From a virus: 25,009 bases of DNA. Below, piece by piece: positions 16,086 to 23,759 of this stretch (the stretch's first letter is position 1; each line of letters begins with the position of its first letter). The position numbers and the translations under genes were made by a program. The notes beneath the pieces are model-generated. The model saw only the letters and a program-made list of their open reading frames with translations. It was not told where the DNA came from and searched no databases. The stretch is taken from positions 1-25,009 of IMG/VR virus record IMGVR_UViG_3300001450_000172. One strand, written 5' to 3'.

Positions 16086-19000
16086 ATGGCTGATAACGTA
16101 ATTCTTGCAGACTCTTCTGGCTTTCGTTCTCCAATTAATCTGATTGATCAGGAAACAAATCTTACTGCTGGTGCAGCAAAGCCAGTGCTACCTAAACTTG
16201 ACCCTGATTTAGACTATGTGCAAGACGTAGAAGGTAAAAACTTTATGGACCTAAAAGAAAACATTGAGTTTCAAAAAGACTTAGTACGTTTTTTTAATGG
16301 TGGTAGATATAAATATACTAAAAAAGAAATTAAAGATCGTGGTGCTGAAGGTTTAGCTGAAGAATTTGTAGAGCATATGCGTTTTCAAGATATGAACGAA
16401 GCTACTCAAATTAAAGATTTATTTTATGCTAGGGATAGCAGGAATAATACACCAGATGAACTTGCTGCATTTGGAAGATTAATATCAGCATGGGATGGTT
16501 CTGAAAAAGGTGGCACAGGTACACTCACAGCCGTTGGTGACTATGCTGCAGGTATTCTTTCTGCCCCATCAACTTGGGCTAGTCTTATAGCTATACCCAC
16601 AACACTTGGTGCTGGTGCTGTAGCTGGACAGTTAGCTAAACAAACTGCTAAAAAAGGTATGCAGTTAAAGTTACGTCAAGTTCTTGCTGATCTTGTAGCA
16701 AAGAAAACAACTGCTCAGATTTTAAAGAAAGGTGTTACTTCAACAACACTTAAAGGTGTTGGTGCAGGTATGGCAGTAGAGGGTGCACTAGGTTACGGTC
16801 AGATTGAAACACAAGAAGCTATCCGTAAAGAAGTAATAGATGAATACAGGGGCATGTCACCGGGACAAAAAGCTCTTGCTACTGGCCTTCAAGCAACCTT
16901 TGGTGGTGTGACTGCAGGTTTTGGTTCATGGTTAAACGTAAGGTCTGCTAATAGTGCTATTGATACTCTGTTTAAACAACAACAACAGATTGAACAACAA
17001 GCTACTGCAGGTGCTAAGAATGCTTTAGCTACTCTACGTTCTAAAGTTGGAAATCCACGTACAGAAAAAAATTTAAAGAACACTTTAGGGCGTCTTGTTA
17101 AAATGACTGACGCATTAGAAAAAAGAGTTGCTAGAAAAGCAGGACAAAAAGCACCACTACCTGCTCAAGGTGTAGCTGAAGGTCAAAAAATTCTTAATGA
17201 AATCTTTGCTGAAAAACCAAACACTAATATTATTGGTGGGTTATCTTCACAAACACTTCAAGGTATTACTGCTGCTACTATTGAGATAGTAGAAAAACTT
17301 GAAATTGGTCCTAACGAGAGAATTAGTACTGCTGTTGCTAAGGCTATCTCTAAACCAGAAGGTTCTCCAGGAGCTGTTAGCACTAAAGAAATAACAGATA
17401 TACTAGATAGTTATGCTATAACTAGAGAGGAGTTTAGTAACGTATACCTAGCAGAACTATCTGAAGCAGGTACTACCCTTGGTCAAGCTGGTATGATTAG
17501 TAGAGCTTTTGATCAGGCTAAACTTCCTAGATTCCGTAGTGATACAAACAAAGATGTAGAAGCTTTGTTGTCTGACATAACAACACTAGGTAAAGCTGGT
17601 ATCTCAACTGTGGATGACTTACTTGCCAGACAGGAAGTAGACCTTGCCAGTAAATCTAACTTTGGAATGAAGTTGTACAAAGGTATACAAGAACTAGATG
17701 CTGTTCGTATTGGCTTTATGACATCACAGCTTGCTACAACAGCACGTAACGTAGGATTCTCTGTTGCTAGACTTGGTGTAGATGCTAGTGATCAAGTCTT
17801 TAGAAGTATTCTTACAGGTACAGCTAGGGCTGTTGGATCAGATATTCCTCACACACCAGCAAGAAATACTTTTACTATGCTACGGGGAATGTCTTATGAT
17901 AAAGACATGGCTCTTGTTGCTAGAACAATGTTAGAACAAGATCTTCCTGCTGTTTATAAGAAGTTATTTAGAGATACAAGTAGAGTTGAAGTAGCCACAG
18001 GTTCACAAACATTTCTTGCTAGGGCTTCAACCTTTGTTAATACTTTGAACAGTGCTACTGACCATGTGTTTAAACAAGCAGCTTTCTATGCGTCTCTTGA
18101 TAGGCAACTAGCAGAAGCAGGTAGTAGTTTTGCAGACTTTGCAAAGTCAGGTAAGACAATGTTAGAGATTGACCCTGATATACTAGAACGTGCTGGTCGT
18201 GATGCATTAGACTTTACATTTCAAAAAGGGTATGAAGGTTCTGATACAATCTTTGGTATGGGTGCTAATTCTATTATAAATTTAAATAGAAAATTACCTT
18301 TTGTTGTTTCTGGTGCAGCGGGTTTACCTTTCCCAAGATACGTAGCAAATCATATGGAGTTTATGTTTGACTACGTACCTCTATTAGGTGGTGCTAAAGG
18401 TATCTCTGAAAAGCTTGCTCAAAAATACTACGGCCCTGACTTCGCCTTTAGTAAAGACAAGGGACAACTAGAACGTTGGTCAAAACAAATGACTGGTACT
18501 TTAATGTTTACCGGTGCATACTATGCAAGAGCAACTCAAGAAGGTGAAACAGATTTTTCAGATTTTAAATTTTCTGAAGATGGAGATGTGGCTAAGATGG
18601 GACCAATCTTAGGTGCAATGGGTGGTCATGCTTTAGCTGCTGACTTATTGTATAGATACGTAGAGGACTTACCTCTTCCTACGGATAAAATGTGGCTTTC
18701 AAATGCACTAGAAGTTACAGCAGGTATGGGTAGCCTTGGTTTTAATACTGGTGTAGTAAAATCTTTTAGAGATTCTCTTGAACAAGGTTCGTTTACTGAG
18801 GGTAGTAAAAGAAAAATGGCTGATATTCTTGCTACCTTTACTTACCCCGCTGCACCAGCTAAAGATTTTCTTGCTCAGGGTGATCCAGAGAAATCCTATA
18901 CTAGATACAACCCTGATCTGCAGACCGATGCGAATATGATTATTGAGCTAGGAAAATGGGGAGAGTTTAACAGTCGTGTTAGTAAGTTTATACCACAGTT

Positions 19001-19718
19001 TGATTGGATTAATCATGCTAAGTCTGTGAATAGTGCTACAAGTTTACCAAGATATTCACCGTTTAATCCACGTCCCATTGGTACTATCAACCCTGCAATG
19101 AAACAAATTGTAGGTATTGATGTACGTGCTCAGTCTGAAATACAAGAAGAACTATCTATGCTTGGTTTAAAAGAGTATGACTTATACAAAAACTCAACAG
19201 TACAAAATCCTGTAATCAGGTATGTAGTTGAACAAAGGCTATCACAATATTTAAGTAAAGAGTTTATACGTTGGAAAAAAGAACCTCAAAAAAGACTAAG
19301 TGGTAAAACTTACGACGATCTTCAGGCTGTAGATGCTGATGTTAAACGAGAAATTTTTTCCACTTGGGTTACAGATGAAATTAAAGCTGTTGTTAATCAA
19401 ACAAAGTTGAGATGGCACGGAAAAGAACCTACAAAAGATGAACCAAATGGTATTATTGGGTATAAAGACATAGCACCCACTTCAGCAGCAGGGTATATTA
19501 GGAATATGTATATGATTCAAGGTAAGACACCTATTCTAGGTAGACCTAGATTTGATATAGGTGCACAAGCTATACCCAACTCTAATTATGAAACAGCAGA
19601 AGAATATTTGTCTGAATCAACAAGTCTTCTTGATGAATTAAATCGTAGACAAATGCTTATGTACTATGCAGACAAAGCTGAAGATGATACAAAAGCTGAA
19701 AAAAATCTAGGTAACTAA
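16086..19718 (+). CDS. Very large internal virion / DNA-ejection protein
   Basis: The 1210-residue chain is mainly helical, with several hydrophobic or amphipathic stretches. These include residues ~150-186 (GILSAPSTWASLIAIPTTLG, then GAGAVAGQLAKQ), ~220-240 (GVGAGMAVEGALGYG), ~262-282 (ALATGLQATFGGVTAGFGSW) and ~740-775 (PFVVSGAAGLPFPRYV). Long helical proteins with membrane-active segments, encoded at the end of the virion block, are typical of ejection proteins such as T7 gp16 that form a channel across the envelope. No lysozyme or transglycosylase motif is seen here; that activity may be supplied by the separate lysozyme-domain gene upstream. The gene ends head-on against the - strand module, with the two stop codons overlapping. 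The function is inferred from size, composition and position. Confidence 0.6.
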   Translation: MADNVILADSSGFRSPINLIDQETNLTAGAAKPVLPKLDPDLDYVQDVEGKNFMDLKENIEFQKDLVRFFNGGRYKYTKKEIKDRGAEGLAEEFVEHMRFQDMNEATQIKDLFYARDSRNNTPDELAAFGRLISAWDGSEKGGTGTLTAVGDYAAGILSAPSTWASLIAIPTTLGAGAVAGQLAKQTAKKGMQLKLRQVLADLVAKKTTAQILKKGVTSTTLKGVGAGMAVEGALGYGQIETQEAIRKEVIDEYRGMSPGQKALATGLQATFGGVTAGFGSWLNVRSANSAIDTLFKQQQQIEQQATAGAKNALATLRSKVGNPRTEKNLKNTLGRLVKMTDALEKRVARKAGQKAPLPAQGVAEGQKILNEIFAEKPNTNIIGGLSSQTLQGITAATIEIVEKLEIGPNERISTAVAKAISKPEGSPGAVSTKEITDILDSYAITREEFSNVYLAELSEAGTTLGQAGMISRAFDQAKLPRFRSDTNKDVEALLSDITTLGKAGISTVDDLLARQEVDLASKSNFGMKLYKGIQELDAVRIGFMTSQLATTARNVGFSVARLGVDASDQVFRSILTGTARAVGSDIPHTPARNTFTMLRGMSYDKDMALVARTMLEQDLPAVYKKLFRDTSRVEVATGSQTFLARASTFVNTLNSATDHVFKQAAFYASLDRQLAEAGSSFADFAKSGKTMLEIDPDILERAGRDALDFTFQKGYEGSDTIFGMGANSIINLNRKLPFVVSGAAGLPFPRYVANHMEFMFDYVPLLGGAKGISEKLAQKYYGPDFAFSKDKGQLERWSKQMTGTLMFTGAYYARATQEGETDFSDFKFSEDGDVAKMGPILGAMGGHALAADLLYRYVEDLPLPTDKMWLSNALEVTAGMGSLGFNTGVVKSFRDSLEQGSFTEGSKRKMADILATFTYPAAPAKDFLAQGDPEKSYTRYNPDLQTDANMIIELGKWGEFNSRVSKFIPQFDWINHAKSVNSATSLPRYSPFNPRPIGTINPAMKQIVGIDVRAQSEIQEELSMLGLKEYDLYKNSTVQNPVIRYVVEQRLSQYLSKEFIRWKKEPQKRLSGKTYDDLQAVDADVKREIFSTWVTDEIKAVVNQTKLRWHGKEPTKDEPNGIIGYKDIAPTSAAGYIRNMYMIQGKTPILGRPRFDIGAQAIPNSNYETAEEYLSESTSLLDELNRRQMLMYYADKAEDDTKAEKNLGN

Positions 19719-19921
19719 CCCTCCTCACCATCCAACATAAAGTCTGCCCACTCATATGATGAACGCTTTACTTCAGACATATTTAAAGCCCCTCGTCCAC
19801 CTGAAAGTATTCCAGCAAGAGCTTGTCCTGCTAGGTATCTTCGGGCGGTCAGGGGCTTTATCATGTTTGGGTTACGTTTTTTACGGGTGTACTTCTTAGC
19901 TTCTTTCTCAAGATTGTTCAT
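19715..19921 (-). CDS. Small conserved phage protein, unknown function
   Basis: This 68-residue basic protein contains TARRYLAGQALAGILSGG (residues ~25-42) and SYEWADFMLDGEEG at the end. The pattern of an aromatic/Ala-rich helix, a short linker and a Y..AD.ML helix recurs in small proteins of many phages, in my recollection, with no known role. It is the last gene of the - strand module. Its TAG stop overlaps the stop of the large + strand gene by four bases. Its start lies 14 bases inside the end of the upstream small gene and lacks a clear Shine-Dalgarno, so translation is probably coupled. Confidence 0.6.
   Translation of the reverse strand: MNNLEKEAKKYTRKKRNPNMIKPLTARRYLAGQALAGILSGGRGALNMSEVKRSSYEWADFMLDGEEG
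19784..19860. terminator. Ten-base inverted repeat at the junction of convergent modules, candidate bidirectional terminator
   Basis: TAAAGCCCCT at 19784-19793 and AGGGGCTTTA at 19851-19860 are perfect inverted copies separated by 57 bases. They lie inside the last - strand gene, 66 bases after the stop of the last + strand gene, where a + strand transcript would need to end. The long loop makes it weaker than a classic terminator. The repeat is a direct observation; the function is inferred. Confidence 0.3.
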
Positions 19922-20063
19922 GCTTTTTTATCTTTTCTAAGTTTTTAAAGTATTCAGTATTAAAACCAAACTCCCAATCTTTGTTGGGTTTACTGTTAAT
20001 CGGGTAAGGATTGCCTAGCTTACCCTTATTAAAAGCTTCTCTACCTTGATCGTATGGTCTCAC
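19908..20063 (-). CDS. Ribosome-modulation-factor-like small protein (GTG start)
   Basis: A GTG at 20063-20061 opens a 51-residue protein containing RPYDQGREAFNKGKLGNPYP, then KDWEFGF and a charged C-terminal helix. The pattern Y-x-Q-G-x-x-A-x-x-x-G, then N-P-Y, then W-x-x-G-F is shared with the RMF family of small ribosome-hibernation proteins and with phage proteins of the same shape. A perfect AAGGAGGT Shine-Dalgarno at 20077-20070 lies six bases before the start, the best ribosome site in the window. The start overlaps the DUF3310 stop as GTGA. An RMF-like protein could bind host ribosomes or nucleic acid. The gene is very likely real; the RMF relationship is moderate and rests on motif only. 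Confidence 0.75.
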   Translation of the reverse strand: MRPYDQGREAFNKGKLGNPYPINSKPNKDWEFGFNTEYFKNLEKIKKHEQS

Positions 20064-20371
20064 TTGTGGACCTCCTTCATTGCTTCACGCATCTTCTGCA
20101 TGTACCAATTAGCTTTGTCCATGTCTTCTACAGGATTCTTCTTGTACCTGTGTCGGTGTTGATACTTAATCATATTACCATGACAGTATGCAATGAAACC
20201 TTCAATGCCTAACACTTGTTTAATATAGTCAATACATTCTATACCACCTACGTTATAATGTAAAGGTTTAGTTACTGGATCAAAGCACTCTTCAAGGAAG
20301 TTGTCAGTATTTATTTCAGCTTCAAGTTTTTTGAATGGGTCATTGTTTTCTGGTAGTGTCCATTTAGTCAT
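20060..20371 (-). CDS. DUF3310 family protein
   Basis: This 103-residue protein has the full signature of the DUF3310 family common in phages: KPLHY (residues 35-39), GGIECIDYI (42-50), YCHGNMIKYQHRHRYK (~62-77), and the closing DMDKANWYMQKM. The conserved His, Cys and aromatic residues suggest a nucleotide- or metal-binding helical fold, and the family is often listed as nucleotide-kinase-like, but no activity is established. It is placed in the nucleotide-metabolism module, coupled upstream by ATGA to the 166-residue nuclease-like gene and downstream by GTGA to the RMF-like gene. GGAG lies about twelve bases before the ATG. Confidence 0.85.
   Translation of the reverse strand: MTKWTLPENNDPFKKLEAEINTDNFLEECFDPVTKPLHYNVGGIECIDYIKQVLGIEGFIAYCHGNMIKYQHRHRYKKNPVEDMDKANWYMQKMREAMKEVHK
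20070..20077 (-). promoter_or_regulatory. Perfect Shine-Dalgarno for the RMF-like gene
   Basis: AAGGAGGT on the - strand is a full match to the anti-Shine-Dalgarno of 16S rRNA and lies six bases before the GTG start at 20063. It lies inside the last codons of the DUF3310 gene and decides the start of the small gene. Confidence 0.85.
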
Positions 20372-20868
20372 AGTTCTATTAGCTCCGCATTAGTGTAAGG
20401 AATATGAAAGAACCGTTCACCTTTTTGAATGTAACGTCCCTTGGCTTCTTTAAGACTTTCTTTTGTAAGACAAATATCTTTAATGCGCCAAACTTGTTCC
20501 ATGTCTTTTCTAAAAACATAAAAGTTTAACACACCATTCACACCGTTATACTTATCTAACAGTCTTTGTTTTCGTTCTGGTATCCTGATCTCAGCCCAAT
20601 GCCTAGGCCAATCACTATCCCAAGCTACCTTTACCTCTACCTCATTGAAGTAAGTGTAATCATCTTTCTTTGATATTACATCAACATAGTAGTTTTCTTT
20701 TGTGTTTACAATAGTATGTCCTTTACTTTCTAATAAAGATACAAGTTTTTCTTTTGCAGCAGTATCGTATGCTTCATACAAAGCCCTATTGAAAGGTTTT
20801 CTTATAGCCAAGTTATGTTCCTTTGGTATTAAGTAGAAGTGTCTACATCCTTTGGTATTTTTATACAA
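20368..20868 (-). CDS. PD-(D/E)XK nuclease-like protein
   Basis: The longest reading gives 166 residues. D63 in ENYYVDVIS and E78-x-K80 in NEVEVKVAW have the spacing of a PD-(D/E)XK metal site, followed by WAEIRIPERKQRLL, which would be the next helix. Such proteins bind Mg2+ and cut or bind DNA. The start is uncertain. The first possible codon is a TTG at 20868, which would overlap the gene before it by 40 bases. A second TTG at 20811 has AAAGGAA just upstream, avoids the overlap and begins LAIRKPFNRALYEAYDT, close to where I recall related phage proteins starting. I favour the internal start. Endonuclease activity is likely but not certain. It is coupled by ATGA to DUF3310. Confidence 0.6.
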   Translation of the reverse strand: MYKNTKGCRHFYLIPKEHNLAIRKPFNRALYEAYDTAAKEKLVSLLESKGHTIVNTKENYYVDVISKKDDYTYFNEVEVKVAWDSDWPRHWAEIRIPERKQRLLDKYNGVNGVLNFYVFRKDMEQVWRIKDICLTKESLKEAKGRYIQKGERFFHIPYTNAELIEL

Positions 20869-21029
20869 GTAGAATAGAACTTTGCATTAGTGCTAGGTTT
20901 AATTTTTTCAAGCCTTGCACCATCTAACAATTTAAAATATAAACAGTCTTGCTGTTCAGAGAAAACTGAATTGGGAGTATGAACTGCATACCCACCATCT
21001 AACATTAATACTACTAAGTATACATACAT
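20829..21029 (-). CDS. Small phage protein with hydrophobic N-terminus, unknown function
   Basis: This 66-residue protein begins MYVYLVVLMLDGGYAVHT, a short hydrophobic stretch followed by a compact domain with two cysteines (QQDCLYF and FYSTCIKI). A strong Shine-Dalgarno (AAAGGAG, seven bases before ATG) at 21043-21037 supports the start. It is too short for a confident signal peptide or membrane call. It sits between the reductase with its trailing microprotein and the nuclease-like gene. A similar leading segment seems to recur in marine phage small proteins, in my recollection. Confidence 0.6.
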   Translation of the reverse strand: MYVYLVVLMLDGGYAVHTPNSVFSEQQDCLYFKLLDGARLEKIKPSTNAKFYSTCIKIPKDVDTST

Positions 21030-21081
21030 AATATTACTCCTTTGTTATAAGCAGTTTATACACTTACTTAGGTGTAGTAGT

Positions 21082-21147
21082 TTAATTAATCATTTCAAAG
21101 ATTGCTACAATAGTCATGAAGATTGCATACATTTCTAGTCCTGTCAT
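21082..21147 (-). CDS. 21-residue membrane microprotein downstream of the reductase gene
   Basis: An ATG at 21147-21145, preceded by AAAGGAGT five bases upstream (21160-21153), opens a 21-residue peptide starting MTGLEMYAIFMTIVAIFEM. From residue ~7 to ~20 it is almost wholly hydrophobic, long enough to enter a membrane as a short single span. It lies 13 bases after the stop of the class II reductase, on the same strand. The Shine-Dalgarno is one of the best in the window, and the frame fills half of the gap between two genes. Existence is likely on that evidence; function is unknown. Confidence 0.6.
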   Translation of the reverse strand: MTGLEMYAIFMTIVAIFEMIN

Positions 21148-21160
21148 TTTATACTCCTTT

Positions 21161-23062
21161 CTATGTTATGTCTACCATTTCACACACGTCACCAGTACAT
21201 GCCATGGTCTGCATACCTGATGTATTATCCTCTGCTTCATAGGATGATAGCTTTGTCCAATCAATATTCTTAGGCATTCGATCTAGTAAAATATGATAGT
21301 CTGTAGCTACACATTCCTGATAAGGTGCTTGTTGATATGTGTGTTCATTGAAAGGTAGGAAAGACACACCTGACATTTCATCAAAGTGTTTATACACAAA
21401 TGCTCCTACCTCAAACCATTCATCAGCCCTGACATTAATTGTAACACTAGGCTTATGCTCACACCAATGACGTTGATACATAATCCACATTTCTAGCTGC
21501 TCTATTGCAGTCATGTTAGCAGTATGGATAGCACCATCAGGTGACTTCATTGGAAAACTAAACACTGTAGTCTGATCAGGCTTCATAACATCTGCTTCAC
21601 TAGGGATGCCTTGATCCACCATAAACTGTGTCAGGGGATCTTTGTTGTCAGCTCGTACAGTCCTAATGTAAAAAGGAGAGTGACGTGCATGAATACCAGA
21701 AGCACTATCCACCAATTGGGAAACTGTTCCTGATGGTTTAACGCAAGAGATAGCAGTAGAGACAGGGATACCCAAACGGTCAGCCCACTCAGTATTAGTA
21801 GTAATAGCAACATCTTTTAAATACTCCAATGTATCTGATAGCCCTTTGTTCTCCATAGTCATTAAAGGATTATCCATTATCCCCGTGAGTGACACACCAA
21901 GCAAACGTTCTGCTTCTGTATTGTTAGTCCACACCTTGCGCAAGTACGGGAAGTGTGTGTAGGTTGCTTGAATAGTTCCAAGGATAGTTGCAATTCTGAC
22001 TTTACGTGCAATATCTTCGATACCATCTGACGAACGAATGACAACCTCTGAGAGATTGCAGAACTGATTCGGCCTAAGAATGATCTCTGAGCAAGGGTTT
22101 GTTCCGAACTCATAGCAAGACTCTCTACGGCCATTCTTTGCAGCTTGTTTAACTGATGCTTCTCTGTTGAATATTCCACGTTCACCACTCCCACTTTCCA
22201 TAAGAGCACCCCACTCACGCATGAAAGCAATACTATCAGGCTTTTCTGAATAGGACACCGAGTTATTAGCCAAGGCACGATGAGCTGCATTCTCCCACCA
22301 GTTCCCTGACTTGGCATGACGCATACGATCATCTGATAGATTGGACAGAGAGATCATAGCACTACGTCTTACACCACCTACTACCACTACCTCACCTATT
22401 TTACACATCAAGTCATGACACTCAATACTAGATAATCTACGTCCTTCTGCACCCTTAAAAGTATTAACGGTAAACATAAACAGATCAACTAAAGGTGCAG
22501 GACCACTAGCCCTACCACCAAATGTCTTTAGCCTTGCACCTGCAGGGCGTACCCTGGAAACATCCCACTTAGGAATTTCCCCAGCCCATAGGAGTGCTAA
22601 AATTTGTCTGAGTCCTTTCGCCCAACCTTCCTTACTGTCCTTGATGACAACCGTAGTCTCACTATCGAACAAGGTAGGAACATCAGGGAGCTTAGTGATG
22701 AACTGTCTCTCAACACTGAAACCAACCCCCGTACCACAAAGCAAGATGAACATAGCCTCATCGAAGGACTTAGGGTCATCTACGGGTAGATAGCTACAGT
22801 TATACATACAAGTATTGTCACGCATACTAGCCTTACCAGCAGTCATCATGGACCTCATGGAGGGCATGACCTGTAGTGATAAGATGTGATGACGGATAAG
22901 ATCAAGGTCAAACTTTTCACTGGTTACTGGCTTGATAATGTTATCTATGTAACGTTCAACAGTTTCAGTCCATGTCTCACGTCTGCCCTCATCTTCAAGC
23001 CACCTTGCGTAACGGCTGGTTGCAATGAATGTTTGATAATCAGTAGGTAGATAGTTACTCAT
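21161..23062 (-). CDS. nrdJ: Adenosylcobalamin-dependent (class II) ribonucleotide reductase, monomeric RTPR type
   Basis: This 633-residue enzyme reduces ribonucleotides to deoxyribonucleotides for phage DNA synthesis, using vitamin B12 coenzyme. The active-site segment reads NPCSE at residues 322-326 (C324 as thiyl-radical cysteine, E326 as general base), with C335 eleven residues later. This is the same spacing as C408 and C419 of the Lactobacillus leichmannii enzyme. The partner cysteine is probably C89 in MYNCSYLP. The C-terminal redox pair is C622 and C627 in ACTGDVC, with the same five-residue step as in the Lactobacillus enzyme. GTVSQLVDSASGIHARHS is another family segment. It is shorter than the 739-residue bacterial enzyme, as phage versions often are. 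GGAG lies seven bases before the ATG, which overlaps the MazG stop as ATGA. It implies a host that makes or imports B12. Confidence 0.93.
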   Translation of the reverse strand: MSNYLPTDYQTFIATSRYARWLEDEGRRETWTETVERYIDNIIKPVTSEKFDLDLIRHHILSLQVMPSMRSMMTAGKASMRDNTCMYNCSYLPVDDPKSFDEAMFILLCGTGVGFSVERQFITKLPDVPTLFDSETTVVIKDSKEGWAKGLRQILALLWAGEIPKWDVSRVRPAGARLKTFGGRASGPAPLVDLFMFTVNTFKGAEGRRLSSIECHDLMCKIGEVVVVGGVRRSAMISLSNLSDDRMRHAKSGNWWENAAHRALANNSVSYSEKPDSIAFMREWGALMESGSGERGIFNREASVKQAAKNGRRESCYEFGTNPCSEIILRPNQFCNLSEVVIRSSDGIEDIARKVRIATILGTIQATYTHFPYLRKVWTNNTEAERLLGVSLTGIMDNPLMTMENKGLSDTLEYLKDVAITTNTEWADRLGIPVSTAISCVKPSGTVSQLVDSASGIHARHSPFYIRTVRADNKDPLTQFMVDQGIPSEADVMKPDQTTVFSFPMKSPDGAIHTANMTAIEQLEMWIMYQRHWCEHKPSVTINVRADEWFEVGAFVYKHFDEMSGVSFLPFNEHTYQQAPYQECVATDYHILLDRMPKNIDWTKLSSYEAEDNTSGMQTMACTGDVCEMVDIT

Positions 23063-23394
23063 CTATTATCTCCGCTTCCCTTTAGTGTTCCCCTAGCTTC
23101 TCTTCCATCTAACTTTACCATGTTCTGTGCAATGATAGCAGCTAGATTAAACCCGTAGTAGTTAGCCAATGCTGTGGTATAGAACAATACATCACCTAGT
23201 TCCAATAGAATATCTTCAGGAGATACCTTTGTATCATCACGGATACGTTTCTTTATCTTACCTGCAACTTCCCCAGCCTCTTCACAAAGGCCAAGGGTGT
23301 TCTCTGTTAGACGATCTTCAGGTAAAGTAATAATCTTACTTTCAACCCACTCACTGTAACCCTCAAAGGCTTGCATGTCTTCATTCGTCATCAT
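23059..23394 (-). CDS. mazG: MazG-like nucleotide pyrophosphohydrolase
   Basis: This 111-residue all-helical protein has the MazG metal-binding motifs: EEAGE (residues 38-42) and ELGDVLFY (65-72). These form the ExxE...ExxD set that binds Mg2+ for hydrolysis of nucleoside triphosphates or related nucleotides. Phage MazG proteins are proposed to clean up nucleotide pools or to lower (p)ppGpp. Placement directly before the reductase, coupled by ATGA, fits a nucleotide-supply role. Two adjacent ATG codons lie at the start, inside the last 14 bases of the upstream small gene. The family call is strong. Confidence 0.88.
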   Translation of the reverse strand: MMTNEDMQAFEGYSEWVESKIITLPEDRLTENTLGLCEEAGEVAGKIKKRIRDDTKVSPEDILLELGDVLFYTTALANYYGFNLAAIIAQNMVKLDGREARGTLKGSGDNR

Positions 23395-23587
23395 CTACTG
23401 TCTCATCTGTTAGAGATTTCTTAAGTCTTTGAACTAACAAGTCTCTTACAACATTGAGACTGTTTAGTTGGTACTGAAGACCAACAGAAATGTTATTGTT
23501 ATTTATCAACTCTTGATAAACTTTACCTTGATCTTCATTAAAGTCTTCTGAATTATATTCTATATCGTCTAGTGTTATTTTAGTCAT
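23381..23587 (-). CDS. Small DUF6447-like phage protein
   Basis: The 68 residues begin MTKITLDDIEYNSEDFNEDQ and continue with a helix of the form QLNSLNVVRDLLVQRLKKSL. A short strand plus xxYxxEDF and a C-terminal helix that ends the coil is the shape of the DUF6447 proteins of phages and cyanobacteria, whose function is unknown. It overlaps its upstream neighbour by eight bases and MazG by fourteen. The gene is well supported by context; the family assignment is tentative. Confidence 0.65.
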   Translation of the reverse strand: MTKITLDDIEYNSEDFNEDQGKVYQELINNNNISVGLQYQLNSLNVVRDLLVQRLKKSLTDETVDDDE

Positions 23588-23744
23588 GTCGTGTTACCTC
23601 ACACATTTCTATTGTTATGTCATCCAGATCATACAAAACATCTTGGATAACTTCCAGGACTACCTTAGAGCTTTGTACATCATCAACCTCCAGAAAGTTA
23701 GCTGATGGATCTACTTTTATGTTTAGTATAACCTCATATTTCAT
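23580..23744 (-). CDS. 54-residue small phage protein, unknown function
   Basis: An ATG at 23744-23742 opens MKYEVILNIKVDPSANFLEV and the frame continues through EVIQDVLYDLDDITIEMCEV to a TAA at 23582-23580. The pattern of a strand, a helix rich in Asp/Leu and a second strand (ITIEMCEV) resembles small alpha/beta proteins found beside nucleotide-metabolism genes in marine phages. It fills the gap between two genes, overlaps the downstream start by eight bases, and lies just behind the TTGACA/TATAAC promoter. GAGA near the ATG is a weak ribosome site. The gene is likely real; the role is unknown. Confidence 0.65.
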   Translation of the reverse strand: MKYEVILNIKVDPSANFLEVDDVQSSKVVLEVIQDVLYDLDDITIEMCEVTRHD

Positions 23745-23759
23745 TCTCAGAAACCCCTA

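Noticed and set aside
21030-21081. TATAA-containing stretch and small dyads between two - strand genes, considered as promoter or terminator
   Set aside because: No -35 partner is seen, and the inverted repeats are only four or five base pairs.
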